Assembly: GCA_034430595.1 (NCBI GenBank)
Contig: DAOUEL010000078.1
Coordinates: 1 to 64,000, forward strand
Length of the DNA stretch: 64,000 nt
Reading direction: 5' to 3'
Source: E44-bin32 sp034430595
Lineage (GTDB): Bacteria > Chloroflexota > Anaerolineae > Anaerolineales > E44-bin32
Shown here: piece after piece, positions 8,480 through 17,502 of the stretch
Layout of the letters: every line of letters begins with the position of its first letter
How positions within the stretch are numbered: position 1 is the first letter of the stretch
Made by a program: the position numbers and the translations under genes
Notes under the pieces: generated by a model
Seen by the model: only the letters and a program-made list of their open reading frames with translations
Database searches by the model: none
What the model was told of the DNA's origin: nothing

Positions 8480-9715
8480 ATGCGCATTACGATCCTCAAC
8501 CAGTTCTACCTCCCCGGCCTCGCACCCACAGGTCATCTGGCTGCTTCTCTCGCTGACCATCGCGCCGTGTTGGGGGACCATGTCACCGTGCTGACCAGCC
8601 GGGGAGGTTATGTCTCCAGCGAGACGTTGAGCGAGCCGGGCCGGAAGGGCAACCCGCGCGTGCTCCACCTCTGGACCCCTCGCCTCGGTAAGGCAACACG
8701 GATAAAACGAATTGTCGATTACGGGGCTTTCTTCGTCCAGGCCGCGTTTCGTATGCTGATTCTTCCACCGCAAGATCTTGTCGTCTCGCTAACAACCCCT
8801 CCCTTTATCGGCCTGGCCGCCGTGCTGCACAAACTTCTACACCGGGGGACGAAGGTCATTCTCTGGAATATGGATTGCTACCCCGAAATTCTCGAGCGAA
8901 CTGGGGTCATCAAGCCTGGAGGGATCCTCGACCGTCTCCTGCTCGCCGTCAACCACTTCATCTTCACTCGCATTGATCATCTTGTTTGCCTTGATTCGGC
9001 GATGCTGCATTTGTTGACTACGCGGTATGCGCGTAAGGCAGGAAAACTGTCCGCCAGCGTGATCCCAAATTGGGAGCCCGGTGCTTTCTTTCCTCCTGAT
9101 CGAAAGCCCACTCCATGGGTGGTGCCAGCTGAACTTGGAATCGATGACAGCTTCGTCGTTCTTTACCTGGGTAATGCTGGCTTTGGACATCGCTTCGAGA
9201 GCGTTATCGAGGCCGCTGAGCAATTAATAGACGAGGGTGTTGCTTTTCTCTTCGTTGGGGGAGGGGAAAAATGGCCCTGGCTTGCACAGGCGATTGAGGC
9301 AAGGGCTCTACCCAATTTCCACCTTCACCCCTATGTTCCCAAGGAAATCACCCCGGCAGTCATGGCGGCATCGGATTGTGCTCTGATCACGATGAACGAG
9401 GTCGCCGTGGGAGTGATCAGCCCGAGCAAACTGCACTCCAACCTGGCGATGCGGCTTCCAATTCTCTACGTCGGCCCCAAAGGGAGCAACGTCGATGACG
9501 CCATCCAGCGTTACAAAGTCGGCTGCAGCCTGCGAGAAGGGGATGTTGACGGTATCGTGGCTTTCATCCGTCAAATCCGGTCGAATCCGGAGATCTATAA
9601 CGACTACGCCGACTGCGCACGCCGCGCCTTTGAAACGGCATATATCGACTCCGCAACCCTGCCCGAATTTGATCACCTGATTTCCGATCTCTCCAGTTCC
9701 CGCCAGGCTGACTAG
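8480..9715 (+). CDS. GT4-type glycosyltransferase (WbuB/WcaI-like)
   Basis: A 411-residue protein starting at ATG 8480 (AAAAGG upstream). The N-terminal Rossmann-like domain opens with MRITILNQFYLPGLAPTG and VLTSRGGY, as in WbuB/WcaI-like enzymes. The C-terminal nucleotide-sugar domain has LYLGNAGFGHRFES and PSKLHSNLAMRLP, the latter matching the donor-binding loop of GT-B retaining transferases. It probably transfers a sugar to a lipid-linked or surface glycan at the inner membrane. It sits 27 bases after the epimerase, likely in one transcript. Donor and acceptor are not predictable. Confidence 0.8.
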   Translation: MRITILNQFYLPGLAPTGHLAASLADHRAVLGDHVTVLTSRGGYVSSETLSEPGRKGNPRVLHLWTPRLGKATRIKRIVDYGAFFVQAAFRMLILPPQDLVVSLTTPPFIGLAAVLHKLLHRGTKVILWNMDCYPEILERTGVIKPGGILDRLLLAVNHFIFTRIDHLVCLDSAMLHLLTTRYARKAGKLSASVIPNWEPGAFFPPDRKPTPWVVPAELGIDDSFVVLYLGNAGFGHRFESVIEAAEQLIDEGVAFLFVGGGEKWPWLAQAIEARALPNFHLHPYVPKEITPAVMAASDCALITMNEVAVGVISPSKLHSNLAMRLPILYVGPKGSNVDDAIQRYKVGCSLREGDVDGIVAFIRQIRSNPEIYNDYADCARRAFETAYIDSATLPEFDHLISDLSSSRQAD

Positions 9716-9758
9716 CCCGGGCACGTCCCCTTTTGATGGCGGAAGTGTAAAGGCGCTC

Positions 9759-9767
9759 TGCTATAAT
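9759..9767 (+). promoter_or_regulatory. extended -10 promoter of gatC, nearly leaderless
   Basis: TGC followed by TATAAT (9762-9767) forms a perfect extended -10 element ending nine bases before ATG 9777. Transcription should start at about 9774, leaving no room for a ribosome-binding site. Confidence 0.6.
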
Positions 9768-9776
9768 TCAGAGGCT

Positions 9777-10064
9777 ATGGCTATTTCACTTGAAGAAGTT
9801 CGCCACATTGCGTTTCTCGCACGGCTGGAGCTTACGCCCGAAGAGCAGGAGCTCTACGCTAAACAGCTGTCCGCCATCCTGGAGTATGCCGCCCGTCTGA
9901 CAGAGGTGGACACCGACCAAATCCCTCCTACCGCCAGCGTGCTCCCATTGAAGGCGCCGCTGCGTCGGGATGTCGTCCGGCCATCCCTCCCCCACGCCCT
10001 CATTCTTCGTAATGCGCCTGCTACGGAGCGCGGCATGTTCCGAGTGCCCCCCGTTCTGGAATAG
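9777..10064 (+). CDS. gatC: Asp/Glu-tRNA amidotransferase subunit C
   Basis: A 95-residue protein with the standard GatC opening (SLEEVRHIAFLARLELTPEE) and the YAARLTEVDTDQIPPTASV linker, ending with GMFRVPPVLE. Family length is about 95-100. GatC wraps GatA and GatB and stabilises the GatCAB complex, which converts Asp-tRNA(Asn) or Glu-tRNA(Gln) to the amidated forms in the cytoplasm. gatA follows 38 bases downstream and gatB is at 14196. The start is at the end of a strong -10 box, so the mRNA is probably leaderless. Confidence 0.93.
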   Translation: MAISLEEVRHIAFLARLELTPEEQELYAKQLSAILEYAARLTEVDTDQIPPTASVLPLKAPLRRDVVRPSLPHALILRNAPATERGMFRVPPVLE

Positions 10065-10102
10065 GCCGCCGAACCAGGGCATGCATTGAAAGCGTCCGCT
10101 CG

Positions 10103-11578
10103 ATGACCTCGCTTACAGATATGTCCCTGCTCGAAGCGGCCGCATCTCTGAGGAGCGGTGATACCACCTCGTTGGCGTTGACAGAGGCCTGCCTCAAGCG
10201 TATCCATCAACTTGATCCAGCCCTGCACGCATTCCTGGCTCTCGCCTCCGACCAGGCGCTTGAACAAGCGCAAGCCGCAGATGCTGGGCTGCAGAAATGG
10301 CGCCGAGATCGCTCTCAAGAGCTTCCCCTTGTTTACGGCATTCCGCTTGCAATCAAAGATGTCCTCTGCCTGCAGGATGTTCCAACAACATGCGGCTCAA
10401 GGATACTGGAAGGTTTCCTCCCACCTTACACGGCAACCAGCGTCGCCCGGCTGCTTTCCGCCGGGGCTGTTGTGCTGGGCAAGACCAACACCGACGAATT
10501 CGCCATGGGGTCATCAACCGAGAATTCGGCCTACGGCCCAACCCATAATCCCTGGGATATCGGGCGTGTGCCCGGCGGCTCTTCCGGGGGTTCGGCCGCA
10601 GCCGTTGCGGCAGGATTGTGTTTCGCTGCGCTCGGAACCGATACCGGGGGCTCAATCCGTCAGCCGGCTGCATTCTGCGGTGTGACGGGCTTGAAAACAT
10701 CTTACGGCCGGGTCTCCCGTTACGGCCTGATCGCGTACGGATCTTCACTCGATACGGTGGGGGCGCTGGCGCGCTCGGCGGCAGAACTTGCGCCGCTCTT
10801 CACCGTGATGGCCGGCCACGATGAACTCGACTCAACCAGCCTGACCGACCCGGTCCCAGAGGTTGACTTCGGAACGGTAACTCTAAAGGGAGTGCGTATT
10901 GGTGTGCCGGAGGAGTATTTCATCGAGGGCGTCCAGCTAGAAGTTGAGGCCGCTGTTCGCCTGGCAGTTCAGGTCATGTCCGAATTAGGCGCAACCATCG
11001 TACCGACCAGCCTGCCGCATACAGACCTTGCGCTTCCGGTGTACTACTTGATTGCACCCGCAGAAGCCTCGGCCAATCTGGCCCGCTACGATGCGGTCCG
11101 CTTTGGGCCGCGCATCGAGGCGGATGATCTTTGGGATCAGTACCTGCAGACACGGGGGCAGCTGTTCGGGTCGGAGGTCAAGCGCCGCATCATGCTCGGC
11201 ACTTACGCTCTCAGTGCTGGCTATTACGATGCCTACTACGGCCAGGCGCAGAAAGTCCGCACGCTGATCAAGGCTGATTTCGACCAGGCTTTTGAATCCG
11301 TCGATCTGATCGCTTGCCCGGTTGCCCCAACGACTGCGTTCCGCATTGGGGAGCATGGGGACGACCCGCTTTCAATGTACCTGGAAGATGTGTTCACGCT
11401 GCCAGCTAACCTGGCAGGCGTGCCTGGCATCAGCTTTCCGGTGGGCTTTGATTCTAAGGGGCTCCCGATTGGTATGCAGCTCATGGCGCCCCCTCTGGGC
11501 GAGGCCCGCCTGCTGCAGAGCGCACACGCATACCAGCAAGTGACAGATTGGCATACGCGCCGACCCGCGTTGAGCTGA
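10103..11578 (+). CDS. gatA: Asp/Glu-tRNA amidotransferase subunit A
   Basis: A 491-residue amidase-signature protein, the usual GatA length. The catalytic triad is visible: Lys in PLAIKDVLC (about residue 84), the cis-Ser in PGGSSGGSAAAVAAG, and the nucleophilic Ser in DTGGSIRQPA. The protein hydrolyses glutamine and channels ammonia to GatB. It follows gatC by 38 bases and probably shares its transcript. The ribosome-binding site before ATG 10103 is weak, consistent with coupling to gatC. Key residues are all intact. Confidence 0.95.
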   Translation: MTSLTDMSLLEAAASLRSGDTTSLALTEACLKRIHQLDPALHAFLALASDQALEQAQAADAGLQKWRRDRSQELPLVYGIPLAIKDVLCLQDVPTTCGSRILEGFLPPYTATSVARLLSAGAVVLGKTNTDEFAMGSSTENSAYGPTHNPWDIGRVPGGSSGGSAAAVAAGLCFAALGTDTGGSIRQPAAFCGVTGLKTSYGRVSRYGLIAYGSSLDTVGALARSAAELAPLFTVMAGHDELDSTSLTDPVPEVDFGTVTLKGVRIGVPEEYFIEGVQLEVEAAVRLAVQVMSELGATIVPTSLPHTDLALPVYYLIAPAEASANLARYDAVRFGPRIEADDLWDQYLQTRGQLFGSEVKRRIMLGTYALSAGYYDAYYGQAQKVRTLIKADFDQAFESVDLIACPVAPTTAFRIGEHGDDPLSMYLEDVFTLPANLAGVPGISFPVGFDSKGLPIGMQLMAPPLGEARLLQSAHAYQQVTDWHTRRPALS

Positions 11579-11596
11579 TTGAGAGAAGGGGATTGT

Positions 11597-12592
11597 ATGA
11601 AAATCGTCATTCCGATGGCCGGGTACGGAACCAGACTCCGGCCACACACCTGGTCAAAACCAAAGCCGCTTGTAAGCGTAGCGGGCAAAACAATCCTGGG
11701 TCACGTCCTGGATATGTTCAATTCTCTCACGGACCTGGAAGAGGTTGTCTTTATCGTGGGCTATCTGGGCGATCAGATCAAGTCGTATATGGACGAGACC
11801 TACCCGGAAATGCGCGCCTCGTACTTCGTGCAGGACGAGATGCTCGGACAATCACATGCGCTGTGGTTGGCTCGAGAGGTTCTTTCTGGCCCGATCTACA
11901 TGGCGTTTGTCGATACGCTGATTGAGGTCGATCTTTCTCGCCCACCGAAAGCCGGCAGCCAGGCTGTCGCCTGGGTCAAAGAGGTCGAAGATCCCCGCCG
12001 GTTCGGGGTGGCGGAGGTAGACTCCGAAGGCTGGGTTGTACGTATGATCGAAAAGCCTCAGGATCCGCAAATCAACTTGGCCCTGGCTGGGTTCTATTTC
12101 TTCCAGCATTCAGAGACCCTTGTAGCTGCCATCGAGCAACAGATGTCACGCGACACCCGGCTTGGCGGGGAATACTACCTGGTCGACGCAATCAACATCA
12201 TGCTCGACGATGGTTTGCGCATGAGCACTGAGCGGGTTGATATTTGGAAGGATTGCGGGAAGCCTGATGCGCTGCTCGATACGAACCGCTACCTGCTCTC
12301 GCATGGCCGCGATAATACCGGCGAGGCACAACAGCGGACCGGAGCGGTGATTGTTCCGCCGGTGTTCATACACCCTACGGCGGCAATTTCGGAATCGGTG
12401 ATCGGCCCATACGCCTCCATCGGCCCCGAGTGTGTGATCCAGCGTTCGGTGATCAGCGACTCAATCCTGGAGCCGGGTGCATTTATTCAGGAAAGTGTTC
12501 TGAACGAGTCGCTGGTTGGAAAAGGCGCCCGGCTGATCGGAGCACAGCATAAGGTCAACCTGGGGGATCTATCAGAAGTCGATTTAGGGTGA
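11597..12592 (+). CDS. sugar-phosphate nucleotidyltransferase with left-handed beta-helix
   Basis: A 331-residue protein starting at ATG 11597 behind GAGAAGGGG. The first ~240 residues are a nucleotidyltransferase of the RmlA/GlmU-N type: IPMAGYGTRLRPHT and KPKPLVSVAGK bind the nucleotide and phosphate, and VDTLIEVD and GEYYLVDAIN are substrate-site segments. The C-terminal ~80 residues contain hexapeptide-type repeats (VIGPYASIGPECVIQRSVIS). It makes an NDP-sugar from NTP and sugar-1-phosphate; which sugar cannot be told. It starts 18 bases after gatA, probably read from the same transcript. Confidence 0.8.
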   Translation: MKIVIPMAGYGTRLRPHTWSKPKPLVSVAGKTILGHVLDMFNSLTDLEEVVFIVGYLGDQIKSYMDETYPEMRASYFVQDEMLGQSHALWLAREVLSGPIYMAFVDTLIEVDLSRPPKAGSQAVAWVKEVEDPRRFGVAEVDSEGWVVRMIEKPQDPQINLALAGFYFFQHSETLVAAIEQQMSRDTRLGGEYYLVDAINIMLDDGLRMSTERVDIWKDCGKPDALLDTNRYLLSHGRDNTGEAQQRTGAVIVPPVFIHPTAAISESVIGPYASIGPECVIQRSVISDSILEPGAFIQESVLNESLVGKGARLIGAQHKVNLGDLSEVDLG

Positions 12593-12704
12593 ACTCCGCC
12601 CCGCTCGCTTTCGGGAGGAGTCTCCTTGGCGGCAGGGGCAACTTGCCACTGGTATTCAAGGCTCTCGAAGTGCATGATAGGGCTGCATCGAAGATGGCTC
12701 ATCT

Positions 12705-12920
12705 ATGACAGAAGAACTGGTGGAGTGCCATTCCGAGTATACGTATGCCGAGCGGCCCGTTGCACTTCGCTGGCAGGGCGAACGACTCGAAATTAAGCAT
12801 GTTGAACAGCGCTGGCGAATCCCGGGCGGACTACGGTTCAGGGTGATGGTTACAGACGGGCGTGTTTTTGAACTCTTCTATGGTGAGCTGTATGACGAGT
12901 GGCGTATTTCAACGGCTTGA
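12705..12920 (+). CDS. small beta-rich protein, DUF6504-like
   Basis: A 71-residue protein. Its pattern, ERPVALRWQGERLEI, then QRWRIPGGLRFRVMVTDG, then FELFYGELYDEWRI, resembles the small DUF6504 proteins often found beside DNA-polymerase or lesion-bypass genes in actinobacteria. That match is from memory and is only tentative. No signal peptide or membrane helix. The gene is 112 bases after the nucleotidyltransferase and 41 before the aminotransferase. Function unknown. Confidence 0.55.
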   Translation: MTEELVECHSEYTYAERPVALRWQGERLEIKHVEQRWRIPGGLRFRVMVTDGRVFELFYGELYDEWRISTA

Positions 12921-12961
12921 CTTGCTCAGGCTGGTTTGTTCTCAGACAGGAGATCTCAAAA

Positions 12962-14119
12962 ATGCGTGATTTCATCGCTCGACGCATCGCTGCCGTTCCG
13001 CCATCTGGCATCCGCCGCTTCTTCGATATTGCCGCAACGATGGACGACGTTATCTCTCTTGGCATCGGCGAGCCCGATTTCGTTACGCCGGAACCGATCT
13101 TAAAGGCTGGCCTGCATTCACTGCAGCAGGGGGAGACTCATTACACCTCGAACTCCGGCATTCTGGAACTGCGGCAGGCGCTTTCGGCCCACCTCGAACG
13201 GCTCTACCAGGTGAACTACGACCCCGAGACCGAGCTGCTTATCACAGTCGGGGTCTCGGAAGCGCTTTACCTGGCGTTGACCGCCATTTTGGATCCGGGC
13301 GACGAGGTTATCGTCCCCACCCCGTGCTTTGTCTCCTACCAGCCAGAGGTCATCTTCGCCGGCGGTACGCCGATCGCATTGCAGACGCGAGTCGAAGACT
13401 CGTTTCAGGTCAAAGCCCAGGATGTGGCCGACCGCATCACGCCGCGCACCAAAGCGCTGCTCATTGGCTATCCAAACAACCCGACCGGAGCGGTGATGAG
13501 CAAACAGCGCCTGGGGGAACTCGCCGCGCTGGCAGAGCAACATGATCTGGTAGTGATCTCTGATGAAATTTACGATCAACTGGTATATGGCCATCAACAG
13601 GTCTGCTTCGCCTCCCTGCCCGGCATGCGCGAGCGAACGATCACGTTAGGCGGATTCTCGAAGGATTACGCCATGACCGGCTGGCGGATTGGTTACGCAG
13701 CGGCCCCGGCCGAAATTCTCGGGGCGATGCGAAAAATCCACCAGTACACGATCATGTCCGCTCCCACTATCGCACAATTCGCGGCCATCGAGGCGCTGCA
13801 AAACGGGGAAAGTCATGTCCAGCGCATGGTCGCCGAATATGACCGCCGTAGGCGGCTGATCGTCGATGGGTTAAACGAACTCGGCCTGGAGACTTTTGAG
13901 CCGCACGGGGCTTTCTATGCCTTCCCCTCCATCAAGGCCAGCGGAATGGACGACGAGACTTTTGCCGAAAAACTCCTGGAAGAGGAGAAGGTTGCCGTCG
14001 TACCTGGCAGCGCCTTTGGTGCAGAAGGACAATTCGTGCGCTGCTCCTATGCTGCGGCCTATGATGACATTGAGGAGGCGCTCGAGCGCCTGCGCCACTT
14101 CATGCAGCGTTATGGCTAG
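12962..14119 (+). CDS. class I/II PLP aminotransferase
   Basis: A 385-residue fold-type I aminotransferase, started at ATG 12962 with CAGGAGATC upstream. Visible motifs are SLGIGEPDF at the N-terminus, YPNNPTGAV (Asn contacting PLP), DEIYDQLVYG, and GFSKDYAMTGWRIGY containing the Schiff-base Lys and phosphate-binding Arg. RCSYAAAYDDIEEAL holds the substrate-carboxylate Arg. It belongs to the large AspC/AlaT/PatA subgroup; the amino acid used cannot be decided from sequence. Location is cytoplasmic. Confidence 0.85.
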   Translation: MRDFIARRIAAVPPSGIRRFFDIAATMDDVISLGIGEPDFVTPEPILKAGLHSLQQGETHYTSNSGILELRQALSAHLERLYQVNYDPETELLITVGVSEALYLALTAILDPGDEVIVPTPCFVSYQPEVIFAGGTPIALQTRVEDSFQVKAQDVADRITPRTKALLIGYPNNPTGAVMSKQRLGELAALAEQHDLVVISDEIYDQLVYGHQQVCFASLPGMRERTITLGGFSKDYAMTGWRIGYAAAPAEILGAMRKIHQYTIMSAPTIAQFAAIEALQNGESHVQRMVAEYDRRRRLIVDGLNELGLETFEPHGAFYAFPSIKASGMDDETFAEKLLEEEKVAVVPGSAFGAEGQFVRCSYAAAYDDIEEALERLRHFMQRYG

Positions 14120-14195
14120 CTTGTGATTTCTCGGATGAATTTTTGCTCTGCTCTCTTCGATTCGATCGAGAGCGTTGGATCGAGTTAGGCCAACG

Positions 14196-15668
14196 ATGAA
14201 AGACTCTCTCCGCGCAATTGAGCCTGTGATCGGGCTGGAAGTGCACGCAGAGCTGCTCACCCGGTCGAAGATGTTCTGCGGCTGCGCAGTCGTCGACTCA
14301 ACGCTCGCTGAGCCGAATACTTCCGTTTGTGAAATTTGCACCGGTATGCCCGGCACTCTTCCGGTTATTAATGAACAGGCTGTCGCGTTCGCCTTGCTCG
14401 TCGCTCTTGCCCTGCAGTGCGACATCTCCGAGAGGAGCGTTTTCGCCCGCAAAAATTACTTCTACCCCGATCTTCCAAAGGGCTATCAGATTTCGCAATA
14501 TGAGCTGCCTCTTGCTGTTAACGGCGTCCTGCCGATCTCGCTACAAGACGGCTCGAGACAGGTCAGGATTCGCCGCGTCCACCTTGAGGAGGATACCGGA
14601 AAGCTTACTCATGAGAGCGGTTATTCGCTGGTTGATTACAACCGGTCGGGGGTTCCGCTGCTGGAGATTGTCAGTGAGCCGGATTTAACATCCATCGAAG
14701 AGGTCAAGGCCTACGCCACAGCTCTCCGATCGCTGCTGCAGTACCTGGGCGTAAACAGCGGCGACATGGAGAAAGGCGTCATTCGCTTTGAGGCGAACGT
14801 CTCTGTCCGTCCCGTTGGAAACCAGGCGCTGTTTACTCGCACCGAGATTAAGAACCTGAACTCGTTCCGGGGAATGCTGCGGGCACTCGAGTACGAAATA
14901 GCCCGTCAGAGCGCCTTGCTCGAGGCGGGAGAGCCGGTTGTGCAGCAAACGCTGGGCTGGGACGAGGCGGCCGGAGTGACCGTGCCGCAGCGCAGCAAGG
15001 AAGAAGCTCACGACTACCGTTACTTCCCCGAACCCGATCTCCCCCCTCTGGTGACCGAGCGTGACTGGATAGATCGCCTGCGGGAGGGTCTGCCAGAGCT
15101 TCCCTTTGAAAAACAGGAACGATATATCAACGAGCTTCGACTGCCGGCCTATCTGGCCGGCGTATTGGCGGCCGAACGCACGGTGGCGGAATACTTCGAG
15201 GCTGCCCTGGCGAGTGCCCCTGAGATCGATCCTTCCAAGCTCGCCAATTGGCTCTCAAGCGACCTGTTTGGCCTGCTGAACGAGGCCGGCTTGACGATCG
15301 AAGAAAGTCGTGTTTTGCCCGCCGGACTGAGCGAGATCGTGCAGCTCGTAGAAGACGGCGTGATTAATGCTACAAGTGGTAAAACCATCTTGTCCGAGAT
15401 TTTTAACCATGGTGGATCCCCGTCTGAGGTCATTGAGCGCAAGGGATTGGAAATCCTAAATGACCGTGAGGAGATCCGCTCCCTGGTAAATGAAGTTCTG
15501 GAGTCAAACCCCGAACAGGTCGACGCCTACCGGCAGGGGAAAGATGCCCTCGCCAAGTGGCTCTTTGGACAGGTGATGCGGAGAGCATCCGGTCGCGCTG
15601 ACCCGGCCTTGGTCGAGGAAATCCTGGAGCGCCGCTTGCGGAAGCTGAGGCCAACGGATGGAGATTGA
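14196..15668 (+). CDS. gatB: Asp/Glu-tRNA amidotransferase subunit B
   Basis: A 490-residue protein, full length for GatB. The start is taken as ATG 14196, just before EPVIGLEVHAEL, the conserved opening. Zinc-binding cysteines (CGC near residue 27 and CEICTGMPGTLP) are present, with HLEEDTGK, YNRSGVPLLEIV and YFPEPDLPPL of the kinase-like core. The YqeY-type tail is at the C-terminus. GatB activates the misacylated tRNA with ATP and receives ammonia from GatA. It is separated from gatCA by three unrelated genes, a dispersed arrangement. Confidence 0.95.
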   Translation: MKDSLRAIEPVIGLEVHAELLTRSKMFCGCAVVDSTLAEPNTSVCEICTGMPGTLPVINEQAVAFALLVALALQCDISERSVFARKNYFYPDLPKGYQISQYELPLAVNGVLPISLQDGSRQVRIRRVHLEEDTGKLTHESGYSLVDYNRSGVPLLEIVSEPDLTSIEEVKAYATALRSLLQYLGVNSGDMEKGVIRFEANVSVRPVGNQALFTRTEIKNLNSFRGMLRALEYEIARQSALLEAGEPVVQQTLGWDEAAGVTVPQRSKEEAHDYRYFPEPDLPPLVTERDWIDRLREGLPELPFEKQERYINELRLPAYLAGVLAAERTVAEYFEAALASAPEIDPSKLANWLSSDLFGLLNEAGLTIEESRVLPAGLSEIVQLVEDGVINATSGKTILSEIFNHGGSPSEVIERKGLEILNDREEIRSLVNEVLESNPEQVDAYRQGKDALAKWLFGQVMRRASGRADPALVEEILERRLRKLRPTDGD

Positions 15669-15764
15669 ACGTCCTTCAAGCGACAAAGGTGATTTACGTC
15701 AGGCGACAGAACCTGATATGCACATGACAATCGAAGCAACCCATACAACGACGAGGGAAGAAAC

Positions 15765-17039
15765 GTGAACGCATTTGAAATGGCACAGTCCCAATTCGAC
15801 AAGGTTGCTAAATTGATCAACCTTGAAAGCGGGGTTTCGTCCGTGCTGCGTTGGCCGCTGCGCGAATTTCGCTTCCAGATTCCGGTTCGAATGGATGATG
15901 GCAGGATTCAGGTGTTCTTCGGGTACCGCGTGCAGCACAATGATGCCCGCGGGCCTTCAAAAGGGGGGATACGGTTCCACCCGAGCGAGACGCTCGATAC
16001 CATCCGCGCCCTGGCAATGTGGATGACCTGGAAATGCGCCGTTGCTGATATTCCCCTTGGCGGCGGGAAGGGTGGCGTAGCTGTGGATCCGGCTACGCTG
16101 ACAATCGGCGAGAAGGAGCGGCTTTGCCGCGGTTGGATCGACCAGATCTGGAAGAATATCGGACCACGCCAGGATGTCCCAGCTCCTGATGTCGGCACCA
16201 CACCGCAGATGATGGGTTGGATGATGGATGAATACACCAAGCTGAGCGGCAAGTATCAGCCGGGCGTCATCACCGGGAAACCGGTTGGCGCTGGCGGCTC
16301 AGCGGGCCGCACCGAAGCAACGGGCTTTGGCGTGATCTATACCCTGCGCGAGGCAATGGAGCACCTGCAGCTCGATCCAACGAATGCAACTGCGTCGATC
16401 CAGGGCTTCGGGAACGTCGCCCAGTATGCCGCACTTGGCTTTAACCAATTCCTCGGGGGGAAAGTCGTTGCGGTCTCCTGCTGGGATCATGAAGCCAAAT
16501 CGTCATTCACGTTCAGCAAGGACGACGGGATCGACGTGGCCTTTTTGCAAAGCATTACCGATATTTACGGCACTATCGATCGCGAACAAGCCAGTGCGGC
16601 TGGCTACGAAATCGAGGATGCCGATGCCTGGCTGAGCAAGGACGTTGACGTGCTTATTCCGGCTGCGATCGAAGCTCAGATCACGAAGGACAACGTCGGT
16701 CACATCAGCGACAAGGTGCACATCGTGGCGGAGGGAGCAAACGGACCGACCACGCCAGATGCTGAGTCACAATTATTGAAGAAGGACATCTTTGTGATTC
16801 CCGACTTTCTGTGCAACGCTGGCGGTGTAACGGTCTCCTACTTCGAAGGGGTCCAGAATGACATGAATTTCTACTGGACCGGCGAAGAAGTTCTTACCCG
16901 GTTAAACGAGAAGATGACGCATGCCTTCCAGGCAGTGCTCGGGACGTCCAAGGAACACAAGGTGGCAATGCGGGATGCTGCCTATATCGTGGCCATCGAC
17001 CGGGTAGTCCGAGCGATGCAGTTTCGCGGCTGGCTCTAA
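15765..17039 (+). CDS. gdhA: glutamate dehydrogenase
   Basis: A 424-residue protein starting at GTG 15765 behind GAGGGAAG. The substrate-binding stretch GYRVQHNDARGPSKGGIRF and the catalytic lysine region PLGGGKGGVAVDP are intact, as is DVPAPDVGT. The Rossmann motif GFGNVAQ occurs in the C-terminal half, and DFLCNAGGVTVSYFE closes the fold. Length and motifs match hexameric NAD(P)-dependent enzymes of archaeal/Gram-positive type. It interconverts glutamate and 2-oxoglutarate plus ammonia; the direction and cofactor cannot be read reliably here. The gene stands alone ahead of a non-coding region. Confidence 0.95.
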   Translation: MNAFEMAQSQFDKVAKLINLESGVSSVLRWPLREFRFQIPVRMDDGRIQVFFGYRVQHNDARGPSKGGIRFHPSETLDTIRALAMWMTWKCAVADIPLGGGKGGVAVDPATLTIGEKERLCRGWIDQIWKNIGPRQDVPAPDVGTTPQMMGWMMDEYTKLSGKYQPGVITGKPVGAGGSAGRTEATGFGVIYTLREAMEHLQLDPTNATASIQGFGNVAQYAALGFNQFLGGKVVAVSCWDHEAKSSFTFSKDDGIDVAFLQSITDIYGTIDREQASAAGYEIEDADAWLSKDVDVLIPAAIEAQITKDNVGHISDKVHIVAEGANGPTTPDAESQLLKKDIFVIPDFLCNAGGVTVSYFEGVQNDMNFYWTGEEVLTRLNEKMTHAFQAVLGTSKEHKVAMRDAAYIVAIDRVVRAMQFRGWL

Positions 17040-17065
17040 ATCACTGTCAAGAGCTCGTAAAAACC

Positions 17066-17095
17066 CAGGCACCTGGTCTTTTCGACGGGTGCCTG
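17066..17095 (+). terminator. hairpin after gdhA
   Basis: CAGGCACC (17066-17073) pairs exactly with GGTGCCTG (17088-17095) around a 14-base loop, 27 bases after the gdhA stop. Only a short weak U-rich stretch follows, so it may be a moderate terminator. Confidence 0.55.
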
Positions 17096-17100
17096 AAGTT

Positions 17101-17502
17101 ATTCAGCAGGATTCTCTTATTCTTATTCATCCTTATTATGATGAATTATTAATATGTAGTAGTTATCGTAGGGGGTGTTGATATGTTGAAAACTCATCAG
17201 GGGGAGAAGGAACACCGTACTGGCAGGTGGTGAAATTCCCGAAAGGGATACAGGTGGGGGGGAGGGTGGCTCAATCTCTCCACAGGATGTTGTGGGCAGA
17301 TTGTGGAACAAAAGGACTTAAGAGGGCGAAAAGGGTGGCCACCCCCATATGTGGGGCAAAATTACGACAAAAACCCATATATTGATGATCGGTCCGCTCA
17401 AAAGGGATGTGTTTCTCCCCAGAAGACGCTGGTTATCCACAGATATCCGCAACTTATCCACAGGTGTAAACCAATAATGCTGCTGGGAGCAGCGGGTGAC
17501 GA
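17101..17502. other. candidate replication origin (DnaA boxes plus AT-rich block)
   Basis: No credible gene is found in these 400 bases. At 17111-17168 there is an AT-rich block with repeated CTTATT and TAGTAG units, far richer in A+T than the flanking genes. Two perfect DnaA boxes TTATCCACA lie at 17433-17441 and 17454-17462, in the same direction and 21 bases (two helical turns) apart. Weaker matches are CTCTCCACA at 17276-17284 and, on the other strand, TGTGGAACA at 17302-17310. This arrangement of unwinding element and boxes fits a bacterial oriC. No dnaA or dnaN is adjacent within the window, so it is a candidate only; it might instead be a DnaA-regulated promoter for the gene at 17503. 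Confidence 0.42.
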
